A stretch of 64,000 bases of DNA from an uncultured Eubacteriales bacterium (lineage in GTDB: Bacteria > Bacillota > Clostridia > Christensenellales > CAG-138): positions 31,179-95,178 of the forward strand of contig CACWYB010000004.1 in the NCBI GenBank assembly GCA_902765005.1, given 5' to 3'. The notes under the pieces are model-generated. The model worked only from the letters and a program-made list of their open reading frames with translations. It did no database searches and was not told the origin of the DNA. The position numbers and the translations under genes were made by a program. The first letter of the stretch is position 1. The number at the start of each line of letters is the position of its first letter. Shown here one piece after another: positions 1-7,774 of the stretch.

Positions 1-1224
1 TTCAAGCTGAACGTGAACGCCACCAACGCCGAGACCTGGGAATACCTGTTCGGCGAGGAGGGCGTGGTCACCCAGACTCCCAAAGATTCCTATTGGGAGC
101 TGAAGCCCGCCCTTGGCAACCACCACTTCGTGCAGGCTCTGAGCTATTCCATCGACCGGTTGACCTTCGCCAACGCGCGTGGTTCCATCCCCTCCGTGGA
201 TTACCTGGCCTCCAACTACATGTCCGATCCTGAGAACGGTCTGTCCTACGCCACCACCGAGGCCCACAAGAAGGCCGTGGAGACCCTGCTTGAGGACACC
301 GACGGCTACGGCTACAGCCTGGAGCTGGCCCGCGACTACTTCCGCATGGCTCTCACCGAGCTGGAAGCTGACGGCGCCTACACCCCCGGCACCAAGGAGA
401 ACCCCACGGTGATCCACATCGAGATCGCCTGGATGTATCCCACTCACGAGGAGAACTACCACAACGAGATCAAGAACTTCATGGAGACTGCCTTCAACGA
501 CGAGAGCGTCTGCGGCGGTGTCTACCAGCTGTCCGTTGATTTCTGGGTGGGCAATGCCTGGTCCGACGTGTACTACAACAAGATGATGGTCGGTCAGTTC
601 GACATCGGCTTCGGTTCCATCTCCGGCAACAGCCTGGATCCCATCGGCTTCGTGTCCGTGCTGTCCTCCGATCAGGACATCTCCGGCAGCTTCACGCTGA
701 ACTGGGGTGTTGACACCAACGATCCCGAGGTGTACCCCATCGTCTACAAGAACATGCGCTGGTCCTTCGACGGTCTGTATAACTCCGTCAACTCCAAGGG
801 CATTGTGTCCGCCGGTAAGAACGAGCCCATCGCCAAGTTCAACTACACGCCCATCGTGAAGAACGACGACGGTTCCTACACCGGCTCCATGGAGATCACC
901 ACCACCCTGCCCGATCTCACCACCATCACGCCCACCAAGGTTGCCTGCTGCGAATATGAGCGGTACTACAACGGCGACGGTGAGTATGCGGAGACCGAGG
1001 TGGAGTTCACCACCGAGGATAAGGGCAACGGCGTCATCGTCGTGACCTTCACCGTGCCCGCTGATGTGGCTGCGGATTATGCCACCGGCAGCGGCACTTC
1101 CGAGGCTCCCACCGGTTATACCGGCTTCGACTTCTACTATGATCAGGTCTTCGACGGCGCCGCGAGCTCTGGCCTCTACTACTCCGTCGGTGAGGATCAT
1201 TTCGAGGTTCCTGCTGCGGAATAA
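1..1224 (+). CDS. Oligopeptide ABC transporter substrate-binding protein (family 5), C-terminal part
   Basis: The frame is open from base 1, so the N-terminus and signal peptide lie outside the window; 407 residues remain. The segment reading ALSYSIDRLTFAN is the usual family 5 (OppA/DppA type) 'ALAYAIDR' helix of the second lobe. After about residue 275 comes a roughly 130-residue, Thr/Glu-rich, probably beta-rich tail that I do not recognise as part of the core fold. Two permeases and two ATPases follow on the same strand, so this should be the extracytoplasmic peptide receptor of that importer. Family-level identity is firm. The peptide specificity and the role of the tail cannot be read from the sequence. 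Confidence 0.9.
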   Translation, partial: FKLNVNATNAETWEYLFGEEGVVTQTPKDSYWELKPALGNHHFVQALSYSIDRLTFANARGSIPSVDYLASNYMSDPENGLSYATTEAHKKAVETLLEDTDGYGYSLELARDYFRMALTELEADGAYTPGTKENPTVIHIEIAWMYPTHEENYHNEIKNFMETAFNDESVCGGVYQLSVDFWVGNAWSDVYYNKMMVGQFDIGFGSISGNSLDPIGFVSVLSSDQDISGSFTLNWGVDTNDPEVYPIVYKNMRWSFDGLYNSVNSKGIVSAGKNEPIAKFNYTPIVKNDDGSYTGSMEITTTLPDLTTITPTKVACCEYERYYNGDGEYAETEVEFTTEDKGNGVIVVTFTVPADVAADYATGSGTSEAPTGYTGFDFYYDQVFDGAASSGLYYSVGEDHFEVPAAE

Positions 1225-1250
1225 CTGAACAACAGCTAAAACATACGATC

Positions 1251-1280
1251 AGGCGATGGGGCCTTTTGGCCCCATCGCCT
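1251..1280 (+). promoter_or_regulatory. 13-bp perfect stem-loop between binding protein and permease genes
   Basis: Bases 1251-1263 and 1268-1280 are perfect reverse complements around a TTTT loop. No T-run follows (the next bases are gtcggtaaaa), so this is not a typical terminator. Such hairpins after a binding-protein gene often stabilise the upstream mRNA or cause partial termination, giving more binding protein than permease. That role is inferred here from position. Confidence 0.75.
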
Positions 1281-1311
1281 GTCGGTAAAAAAGCGTTTAA
1301 GGGGGATGCCT

Positions 1312-2349
1312 ATGGGAAAATATGTCCTAAAGCGAATTGGGCTTGCCTTTCTCACCACATTCATCATATTATCGCTCACCTTCATTCTGGTGAAGCTGCT
1401 TCCATTTGAGCGCCCCATCGGCGGCACTCAGCAACAGATCGCCTACTTCGATAAGCAGACCCACCTGGGGTATGTGTACCGCTTCGAAAAGGAGATGCCC
1501 AAATACGGCCAGCTGCTGTATAAGTCTCCGGCGGAGAAGGGGCGCTCTTTCTATTATTATCAGGTACCCGTTTTGGAGCAGTACGTGAACTGGCTCAAGA
1601 ACGTGGTCCTTCATTGGGATTGGGGCTACAGCAAGACCTTCCAGCCCAACGTGGCCGCATCGGTCATCATCATGTCCCGCATCTGGTACTCCGTCCGCTT
1701 GAATATTATTTCGGTGATCGTCTCCGTGCCCATCGGCATCCTGCTGGGCATCTGGGCCGCTTTGAAGAAAAATAGCCTGACCGACCATACCATCTCCACC
1801 ATGGTCATGGTCTTCATCTCGATCCCGAGTTTCGTTTTGATTTCCTTCGTGCTTCGTATCTTCAGCTATGGCCTGGACTGGCTGCCTTCCACCTGGCCGC
1901 CGGACACTGCGTCCACAGCCGTGAAGATCAAGGGATACATCATCCCCGTGTTCTGCCTCTCCTTCGGCTCCATCTGCGGCTATTGCCGCTTTACCCGTGC
2001 GGAGCTGTGCGAGGTCATCGAGAGCGACTATCTGCTGCTGGCCCGGACCAAGGGCCTGACCCGGCGGCAGGCCATCGTCCGTCATGCGCTGAAAAACGCC
2101 ATGGTGCCCATTTTCCCCTCCATTCTGGCGGAGTTCATCGGCATCCTGGGCGGCTCCATGATCCTGGAATCCCTCTACGGCATCCCGGGCATCGGCAAGC
2201 TCTTCGTCCTGTCCCTAAACTATAAGGATTACGATATATTGTTTGTGGACATGGCCATCTTCACCACCATCAGCCTGCTGGCGGGCGTGGTGCTGGACCT
2301 GAGCTACGGGTTCATTGACCCGCGTATCAGAATGGGGGCGAAGAAGTAA
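1312..2349 (+). CDS. Oligopeptide ABC transporter permease, OppB type
   Basis: This is an inner-membrane permease subunit of the peptide importer. It has a first membrane helix at about residues 10-30, a periplasm-side loop, and a block of five further helices. The cytoplasmic EAA loop is visible (ESDYLLLARTKGLTRRQ) and should contact the ATPases. I prefer the ATG at 1312 over the in-frame ATG at 1306, because the AAGGGGG ribosome site (1299-1305) abuts 1306 but lies six bases before 1312. The length (345 residues) is slightly above the family norm, owing to a longer loop after helix 1. The stop overlaps the next start as TAATG, which suggests translational coupling. Confidence 0.92.
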   Translation: MGKYVLKRIGLAFLTTFIILSLTFILVKLLPFERPIGGTQQQIAYFDKQTHLGYVYRFEKEMPKYGQLLYKSPAEKGRSFYYYQVPVLEQYVNWLKNVVLHWDWGYSKTFQPNVAASVIIMSRIWYSVRLNIISVIVSVPIGILLGIWAALKKNSLTDHTISTMVMVFISIPSFVLISFVLRIFSYGLDWLPSTWPPDTASTAVKIKGYIIPVFCLSFGSICGYCRFTRAELCEVIESDYLLLARTKGLTRRQAIVRHALKNAMVPIFPSILAEFIGILGGSMILESLYGIPGIGKLFVLSLNYKDYDILFVDMAIFTTISLLAGVVLDLSYGFIDPRIRMGAKK

Positions 2350-4241
2350 TGGAAGAGAAACGGTATATCGATTTTAAGCCCGATGATTTTACCCTGGTCC
2401 AACAGAACGTGCGCATCACGGACAAGAAGCTGGACACCAAGCCCACCACCTTCATGAAGGACGCGTTCCGCCGGTTCTGCAAGAACAAGTCCTCCGTGGC
2501 CGGCGCCATCATCCTGGCCATCCTCATCGTGCTGACCATTTTGGTTCCCTGGCTCTCCCCGCACAACATCACCAACGTGCGCACCTCCGAAAAGTTCCTG
2601 GCGCCCAAGCTCTTTGAGGCGGGCACCGGCTACTGGGACGGCACCCGCAAGGGCGAGCACGTGGTCTATGACGCGGTGAACCAGGTGCCCGCGCTGTCCG
2701 ATAAGTACAGCGTGGCCTCCATCCAGCAGTCCCTCATCTCGCTGACCATTGAGCCCGACCACACCTTCATCGACAGCGCCAGCCCCTACGGCACCGGCGG
2801 TTACATCGTGGTGGCCACGGATGCGGCGGTGGCGGATAAGGACGTGTTTATGAGTTCCAAGCCCATCTCCTTCACGGACAAGGGCGCCTATATGCTGGAC
2901 ATCGTCCTGGGCGACGAGGAGAACGTGAACGCCTCCAAGCTGGGCGAATACTGCGTGTACCTGAAGGCCGGGGAGCGGCCCGAGGACAAGATCATGGTCC
3001 GGGATTTCTCCCGGGACTACAGCCCCATCTCCTTCAATATCAGCCAGGCCATGAAGGACGCCGGCATGAGCTCCTTCACGGGCCAGGTGGTCTTTGAGGT
3101 GCGCTCCACCACGGACGCCTTCCGGTATATTTTGGTGGAGAGCGTGAAGCTGTCCGGCGGCGAGCGAGCCAAGAATCTGGACGATCTGGCCGCGGTCTCC
3201 TTCGACAATGCCACCGTCATGATCAACAACGCCGATAAGAACGATCTGGGTTACTGGGCCTGCTCCGGACGCAAGGGCATCCACAACTCCGAGATCTTCT
3301 ACTGCGACTATGTGATCGACACCTACATGCTGGTCTACGGCGACGCGGATCTGGTCACCTATTCCGCCACGGAGCTCAACGGCTGGATCGACAAGGGCTG
3401 GTGCTCCTACGACTACACCGTGGGGCCGGAGTCCTTCGTGCGCCTTTCCGACGAGTGCCCGGTGGACACGGTGGAGAGCCAAACCGTGCTCAAGGTCACC
3501 AAGAAGCTCAGCAGCATCACCGCCCGGGGCTGGAACTATCGGAAGATGGGCTATAAGGAAATGCCCAAGTTCCTCTTCGGCACCGACGCCTCCGGCTTCG
3601 ATCTGTGGAAGCGGGCCTTCGCAGGCTTACGGACCTCCCTTATCCTGGGCGTGTGCACGGCGGCCTTCTGCTTTGCCTTCGGCTTGGTCTGGGGCGCCAT
3701 CTCCGGCTACTTCGGCGGCAACGTGGACCTGTTCATGGAGCGGTTTTGCGAGATCCTCAGCGGCGTGCCCTGGATCGTGGTCATGACGCTGTTCATCCTG
3801 CATTTGGGCAACAACATCCTAACCTTCTTCCTGGCCCTGTGTATGACCGGGTGGATGGGCACCGCGGCGCGGACCCGTACCCAGTTCTACCGGTTTAAGG
3901 GCCGTGAATACGTGCTGGCCTCCCGGACCCTGGGCTCCTCGGATATCCGCTTGATCTTCAAGCACATCCTGCCCAACTCCATGGGCACCATCATCACGGC
4001 CAGCGTGTTCATGATCACCAGCGTCATCTTCTCCGAAGCCACCCTGGCCTACCTGAATCTGGGCCTGCAGGGCGTGCAGTCCTTCGGCGTGATGATGGCG
4101 GGCAACCAGCAGTACCTGGGCCTGTACCCGAATCTGGTCATCTTCCCGGCGGTCATCCTGGCCCTCATGGAGATCTCCTTCAACCTGTTCGGCAACGGGC
4201 TGCGGGACGCCATTAACCCGTCTTTGAAAGGAAGTGATTAA
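2349..4241 (+). CDS. Oligopeptide ABC transporter permease, OppC type, with a large extracytoplasmic insert
   Basis: At 630 residues this is about twice the usual OppC length. Residues 1-49 are cytoplasmic and residues 50-69 form membrane helix 1. The usual 'GTDxxGRD' landmark before helix 2 appears only near residue 408 as GTDASGFDLW. The roughly 330 residues between would lie outside the membrane, where normal OppC proteins have only a short loop. After residue 410 the protein is a normal permease core with an EAA loop (GREYVLASRTLGSSDIRL). The insert is rich in Asp, Tyr and beta-prone stretches and I do not recognise its fold. It is placed to contact the binding protein or the cell wall. 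Membership of the importer is certain; the insert's role is unknown. Confidence 0.9.
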   Translation: MEEKRYIDFKPDDFTLVQQNVRITDKKLDTKPTTFMKDAFRRFCKNKSSVAGAIILAILIVLTILVPWLSPHNITNVRTSEKFLAPKLFEAGTGYWDGTRKGEHVVYDAVNQVPALSDKYSVASIQQSLISLTIEPDHTFIDSASPYGTGGYIVVATDAAVADKDVFMSSKPISFTDKGAYMLDIVLGDEENVNASKLGEYCVYLKAGERPEDKIMVRDFSRDYSPISFNISQAMKDAGMSSFTGQVVFEVRSTTDAFRYILVESVKLSGGERAKNLDDLAAVSFDNATVMINNADKNDLGYWACSGRKGIHNSEIFYCDYVIDTYMLVYGDADLVTYSATELNGWIDKGWCSYDYTVGPESFVRLSDECPVDTVESQTVLKVTKKLSSITARGWNYRKMGYKEMPKFLFGTDASGFDLWKRAFAGLRTSLILGVCTAAFCFAFGLVWGAISGYFGGNVDLFMERFCEILSGVPWIVVMTLFILHLGNNILTFFLALCMTGWMGTAARTRTQFYRFKGREYVLASRTLGSSDIRLIFKHILPNSMGTIITASVFMITSVIFSEATLAYLNLGLQGVQSFGVMMAGNQQYLGLYPNLVIFPAVILALMEISFNLFGNGLRDAINPSLKGSD

Positions 4242-4242
4242 G

Positions 4243-5739
4243 ATGGCAGAGAAGAAAGAAAAGGTATTGTCCGTCAATAATCTCGTCATCAACTTCAAGA
4301 CGGACAACGGCATCCTCAAAGCCGTGCGGAACGTGTCCTTCGACCTGTATCAGGGCGAAACGCTGTGCATCGTGGGCGAGAGCGGCTCCGGCAAGTCCGT
4401 CACGTCCAAGACCATCATGGGCATCCTGGCCAACAACGCCATCATCGCCGACGGCAACATCATCTATCGGGGCGAGAATCTGCTGGAGATCTCCGAGGAT
4501 GAGTTCTACAAGATCCGCGGCCACAAGATCGGCATGATCTTCCAGGACCCTCTGTCCTCCCTGAACCCCATCGTGAAGATCGGCAAGCAGATCACCGAGG
4601 CCATGCTGATCAACTCCGATAAGCTCAAGACCATGTACAACGATCTGATCAGCGACGATCTGATCCGGTACAAGAACACCTTGGCCAAGATGAACATCGC
4701 CATCTCCACGGAGCGGAAGAAGCTGGACGCTCTCATCTCCGAGACCAGGGCGAAGGAAGGCCGCACCGCTCAGCAGAGGGCCGCCGACAAGGCCCTGATC
4801 AAGCAGAAGAAGGCGGAGTTCAAGGCCTTCGAAAAGAAGACCCGGGAAGAGTACATGGGCAAGGCCAAGGAGTATAAAGCCATTCTGGCTGAGACCGAGA
4901 AGAAGGCCAAGAAGGAAGTGGCCGCCTATAAGGCACAGGTCACCGAGGAATACAAGGCCCGCCAGGCTGAGATCAAGGGCAAGCTCTCCGCCGCCTCTAC
5001 CAAGGAGGAGAAGGATGCCCTGAAGAAGGAGCTGGAGCTGGCCAAGGAGGACCTGGATAACAAGCTCTGCATCACCAAGGCCGAGGCCAAGCGCCGGGCC
5101 CTGGAGATCATGAAGGAAGTGGGCATCCCGGAGCCCGAACGGCGGTACAACCAGTATCCCTTCGAGTTCTCCGGCGGCATGCGGCAGCGTATCGTTATCG
5201 CCATCGCGCTGACGGCTTCCCCCGAGATCCTGATCTGCGACGAGCCCACCACGGCTCTGGACGTGACCATCCAGGCCCAGATCCTGGAGCTCATCAACAA
5301 GATCAAGGCCGAGCGGAACCTGTCCTGCATCTTCATCACCCATGACCTGGGCGTGGTGGCCAACATGGCGGATCGGGTCGCGGTCATGTACGCGGGCAAG
5401 ATCGTGGAATACGGCACGTCGGACGAGATCTTCTTCGAGCCCAAGCATCCCTACACCTGGGCCCTGCTCTCCAGCATCCCGGATGTGGACAGCAAGGAGA
5501 AGCTGGAAGCCATCCCCGGCACGCCGCCCAACATGATCCATCCCCCCAAAGGCGATGCCTTTGCCATCCGCAGCAAGTATGCCATGAACATTGACTTCAG
5601 GGAGGAGCCCCCCTTCTTCAAGTTGTCAGACACTCACTATGCCGCCACCTGGCTGCTGGATCCCCATGCGCCCAAGGTGGAGATGCCGAAGATCGTCAGC
5701 GAGCGAATCAAGAATTCCTTAGAGGGAGGTGCCCAATGA
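4243..5739 (+). CDS. Oligopeptide ABC transporter ATPase, OppD type, with coiled-coil insert
   Basis: This ATPase of the peptide importer has Walker A GESGSGKS (about residue 46), a Q-loop in IFQDP, signature FSGGMRQR and Walker B ILICDEPTTALD. The C-terminal oligopeptide-transporter extension ends in HYAATWLLDP, though the Fe-S cysteines of some OppD proteins are not evident there. It has 498 residues against a usual 320-350. The excess is a Lys/Glu/Ala-rich, probably coiled-coil segment at about residues 119-281, between Q-loop and signature, where the helical subdomain sits. The ATG at 4243 fits the AAAGGAAG site at 4227-4234 better than the GTG at 4234. It overlaps the next gene by four bases (ATGA). 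Confidence 0.92.
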   Translation: MAEKKEKVLSVNNLVINFKTDNGILKAVRNVSFDLYQGETLCIVGESGSGKSVTSKTIMGILANNAIIADGNIIYRGENLLEISEDEFYKIRGHKIGMIFQDPLSSLNPIVKIGKQITEAMLINSDKLKTMYNDLISDDLIRYKNTLAKMNIAISTERKKLDALISETRAKEGRTAQQRAADKALIKQKKAEFKAFEKKTREEYMGKAKEYKAILAETEKKAKKEVAAYKAQVTEEYKARQAEIKGKLSAASTKEEKDALKKELELAKEDLDNKLCITKAEAKRRALEIMKEVGIPEPERRYNQYPFEFSGGMRQRIVIAIALTASPEILICDEPTTALDVTIQAQILELINKIKAERNLSCIFITHDLGVVANMADRVAVMYAGKIVEYGTSDEIFFEPKHPYTWALLSSIPDVDSKEKLEAIPGTPPNMIHPPKGDAFAIRSKYAMNIDFREEPPFFKLSDTHYAATWLLDPHAPKVEMPKIVSERIKNSLEGGAQ

Positions 5740-7067
5740 GCAATCAGCCTGACCTGTTCGATGCCACCAAGGAAAACATCGAGACCCAGGTGATGCAGGA
5801 AGCGCCTGCCAGCGATTTCCTCCAGGACGACCATGAGGATGTCCATGACGCCATTGCCTCCCCCAATGAGCTGGCGGCCTTCAACCGCCAATACAAAATC
5901 AACCCCCGGGTCAAGCAGAAGCCCGAGCTGCGCAAGCAGAACGTGCTCTTGTCCGTGCGGAACCTGAAGCAGTTCTTCTTCTTCGGCAAGGGCGTGAACC
6001 GCCAGAAGCTGAAGGCGGTGTCCAACATCTCCTTCGACCTGAAGGAAGGCGAGTGCCTGGGCATCGTGGGCGAGTCCGGCTGCGGCAAGACCACCACGGG
6101 CCGCTGCATCATCCGGCTGTATGACATCACCTCCGGTTCCATCTACTATCGGGGCGTGCGCATCAGCGCCGGCTCCCGCTGGAACAAGAAGGAGATCAAG
6201 TGGTCCCGGATCCACGCCAAAGAGAAGATCAAGGCCCTGCGGGAGGAAGCGAAGAACAACCCCGCCAATGCCCAAGAGATCGAGACCCAGATCAAGGAGA
6301 TCGAGGACGACGTGGCCGAGATCGCCGCTACCCAAAAGGAGAAGATCAAGCAGATCAAGTTCGACAACGCCAACGTGAGCCGCAAGCTCCTGAACGAGAT
6401 CCAGATGATCTTCCAGGATCCCATCGATTCCCTGGACCCCCGCATGACCGTGGAGGACATCATCCAGGAGGGCCTGCAGATCCAGGGCTTCAAGAACAAG
6501 AAGGAGAACCACGAGAAGGTGGTGGAGATGCTGCAGACCGTGGGTCTGGTGGAGGAGCATGCCTCCCGATATCCCCACGAGTTCTCCGGCGGCCAGCGGC
6601 AGCGTATCGGCATCGCCCGGGCGCTGATCATGAACCCCAAGCTCCTGATCTGCGACGAGCCCATCTCCGCTTTGGACGTGTCCATTCGGGCCCAGATCAT
6701 CAACCTGCTGAACGATCTGAAGAAGAACCTGAACCTGTCCATCATCTTCATCGCTCACGATCTGTCCGTGGTCAAGTACTTCTGCGATTCCATCGTGGTC
6801 ATGTACTTCGGCAAGGTGGTGGAGAAGGCGCCCAGCGACGAGCTCTTCAAGAACCCCATGCACCCCTACACCCGGTCCCTGCTGTCCGCCATTCCCAAGC
6901 CCAATCCCCGGTCCGAGCGGGAGCGCAAGCGTATCACCTACAACCCGGCTGAGGCCCACAACTATGCGGAGGGGAACATGCCCTCCCTGCGGGAGCTGCG
7001 GAAGGATCACTTCGTCTACTGCAACGACGAGGAGTTCCAGCGGTATCTGAAGGAGTTGAAGGACTGA
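5736..7067 (+). CDS. Oligopeptide ABC transporter ATPase, OppF type, with coiled-coil insert
   Basis: This is the second ATPase of the importer, expected to pair with the preceding one. Walker A is GESGCGKTT at residue 112, the Q-loop is MIFQDPIDSLDP, the signature FSGGQRQR and Walker B LLICDEPISALD. A 70-residue N-terminal extension precedes the ABC domain. A charged helical insert of about 55-75 residues (146-219) lies between Walker A and the Q-loop. That is a different place from the insert in the partner ATPase, which suggests independent growth or two halves of one cytoplasmic structure. Length is 443 against about 320 residues usually. Confidence 0.92.
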   Translation: MSNQPDLFDATKENIETQVMQEAPASDFLQDDHEDVHDAIASPNELAAFNRQYKINPRVKQKPELRKQNVLLSVRNLKQFFFFGKGVNRQKLKAVSNISFDLKEGECLGIVGESGCGKTTTGRCIIRLYDITSGSIYYRGVRISAGSRWNKKEIKWSRIHAKEKIKALREEAKNNPANAQEIETQIKEIEDDVAEIAATQKEKIKQIKFDNANVSRKLLNEIQMIFQDPIDSLDPRMTVEDIIQEGLQIQGFKNKKENHEKVVEMLQTVGLVEEHASRYPHEFSGGQRQRIGIARALIMNPKLLICDEPISALDVSIRAQIINLLNDLKKNLNLSIIFIAHDLSVVKYFCDSIVVMYFGKVVEKAPSDELFKNPMHPYTRSLLSAIPKPNPRSERERKRITYNPAEAHNYAEGNMPSLRELRKDHFVYCNDEEFQRYLKELKD

Positions 7068-7068
7068 G

Positions 7069-7446
7069 GTGGGCGCCATTTACCGCATCTTTCGCCATCC
7101 GCTCAAGCAGTATCTCTTCGCCGCCGGCGCGGCGGTGGTCCTGACGCTGCTGTCCCTGCTGCGCAACGGCTTTGCCCTGCGCATCTGCTACTACGACGCC
7201 CTCACCCTGGCGGGGGCGGCGGTGCTGATGGCGGGGCTGCTGCAGCTGGCCGGATACTTCGGCGCCTTCGACATCTTCGGCTATGCCTTTTCCACCTTCC
7301 GCAGCGTGCGCCGGTATGAGGACCTGTTCGCCTACAGCGAGGCCAAGAAGGAAAAGCGGCACCGGGGCAACTGGTACTTCATGCCCTGGCTGCTGGTGGG
7401 CGCCGGCTTTCTGCTGGTGGGGCTGTGCCTGGGCATAGGCCTCTGA
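7069..7446 (+). CDS. Small membrane protein, DUF3899-like
   Basis: This protein has 125 residues, starts with GTG two bases after the ATPase stop, and should be the last gene of the peptide-transporter operon. Three hydrophobic segments are visible, at about residues 13-32, 42-64 and 103-125, with a charged cytoplasmic stretch (about 80-101) between the last two. The phrase GAFDIFGYAFSTF resembles DUF3899 membrane proteins. No catalytic motif is seen. Its tight linkage suggests an accessory role in the transporter, but a read-through unrelated gene is equally possible. A strong terminator follows. Confidence 0.7.
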   Translation: MGAIYRIFRHPLKQYLFAAGAAVVLTLLSLLRNGFALRICYYDALTLAGAAVLMAGLLQLAGYFGAFDIFGYAFSTFRSVRRYEDLFAYSEAKKEKRHRGNWYFMPWLLVGAGFLLVGLCLGIGL

Positions 7447-7503
7447 CCCGGATGCGGAAAGAATGAAGGCGAAGGGCACCTTCGCCAAAAATCATACGAA
7501 AAC

Positions 7504-7545
7504 AAAGCAAAAGCCCGCATTTTCTGCGGGTTTTTGCTTTCTTTT
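7504..7545 (+). terminator. Rho-independent terminator of the peptide-transporter operon
   Basis: Bases 7504-7519 and 7525-7540 form a 16-bp stem with one G.U pair. The T-rich right arm and a following TTTT complete it. A smaller perfect hairpin (7468-7475 with 7479-7486, loop GCA) precedes it. Confidence 0.9.
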
Positions 7546-7774
7546 GGCGGTGGAACGCCAATCCTTTCGCCCCGTTACAGGCGGCCTGGGGGAGGGGCCG
7601 AAGGGCGAAAAATAGTATATACTTTTCCCAAATTGACTTTATCTCCGCTTAGATATATGATGTTTATGGAGTGCTATGCAGAGAGGAAAAATGCCCCGAT
7701 GGCGCTCCCGGAAACCCGGCGCGAGAGGGCTTCTTTTTTCTCTCTTCACCATATCTATAAGGAGGAAAGCGATC
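7546..7774 (+). promoter_or_regulatory. glnA promoter and leader
   Basis: A -35 TTGACT (7633-7638) and -10 TATGAT (7656-7661) are separated by exactly 17 bp. The transcript would start near 7668 and carry a leader of about 105 bases before glnA. Just upstream, 7565-7572 and 7603-7610 can pair (TTTCGCCC with GGGCGAAA) around a GC-rich inner hairpin. The leader has a T-run at about 7733-7739 after a G/C-rich stretch, which might allow attenuation. I looked for a glutamine riboswitch, T-box or obvious GlnR-type operator and could not recognise one. Confidence 0.65.

Noticed and set aside
2304-3482. Long minus-strand frames across the Opp permease and ATPase genes (also 4213-5541 and 5637-7079)
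   Set aside because: They are mirror frames of high-GC genes, rich in HGGG/QVGG-like shadow sequence, with no starts or domains.
7662-7774. Glutamine riboswitch or T-box in the glnA leader
   Set aside because: I could not find the conserved cores of these RNAs. Only generic hairpins and a T-run are visible.
7676-7774. Extended N-terminus of glutamine synthetase from an upstream ATG
   Set aside because: A strong GGAGGAAA site and normal family length place the start at 7775. The extra 33 residues lie in the leader and look non-coding.
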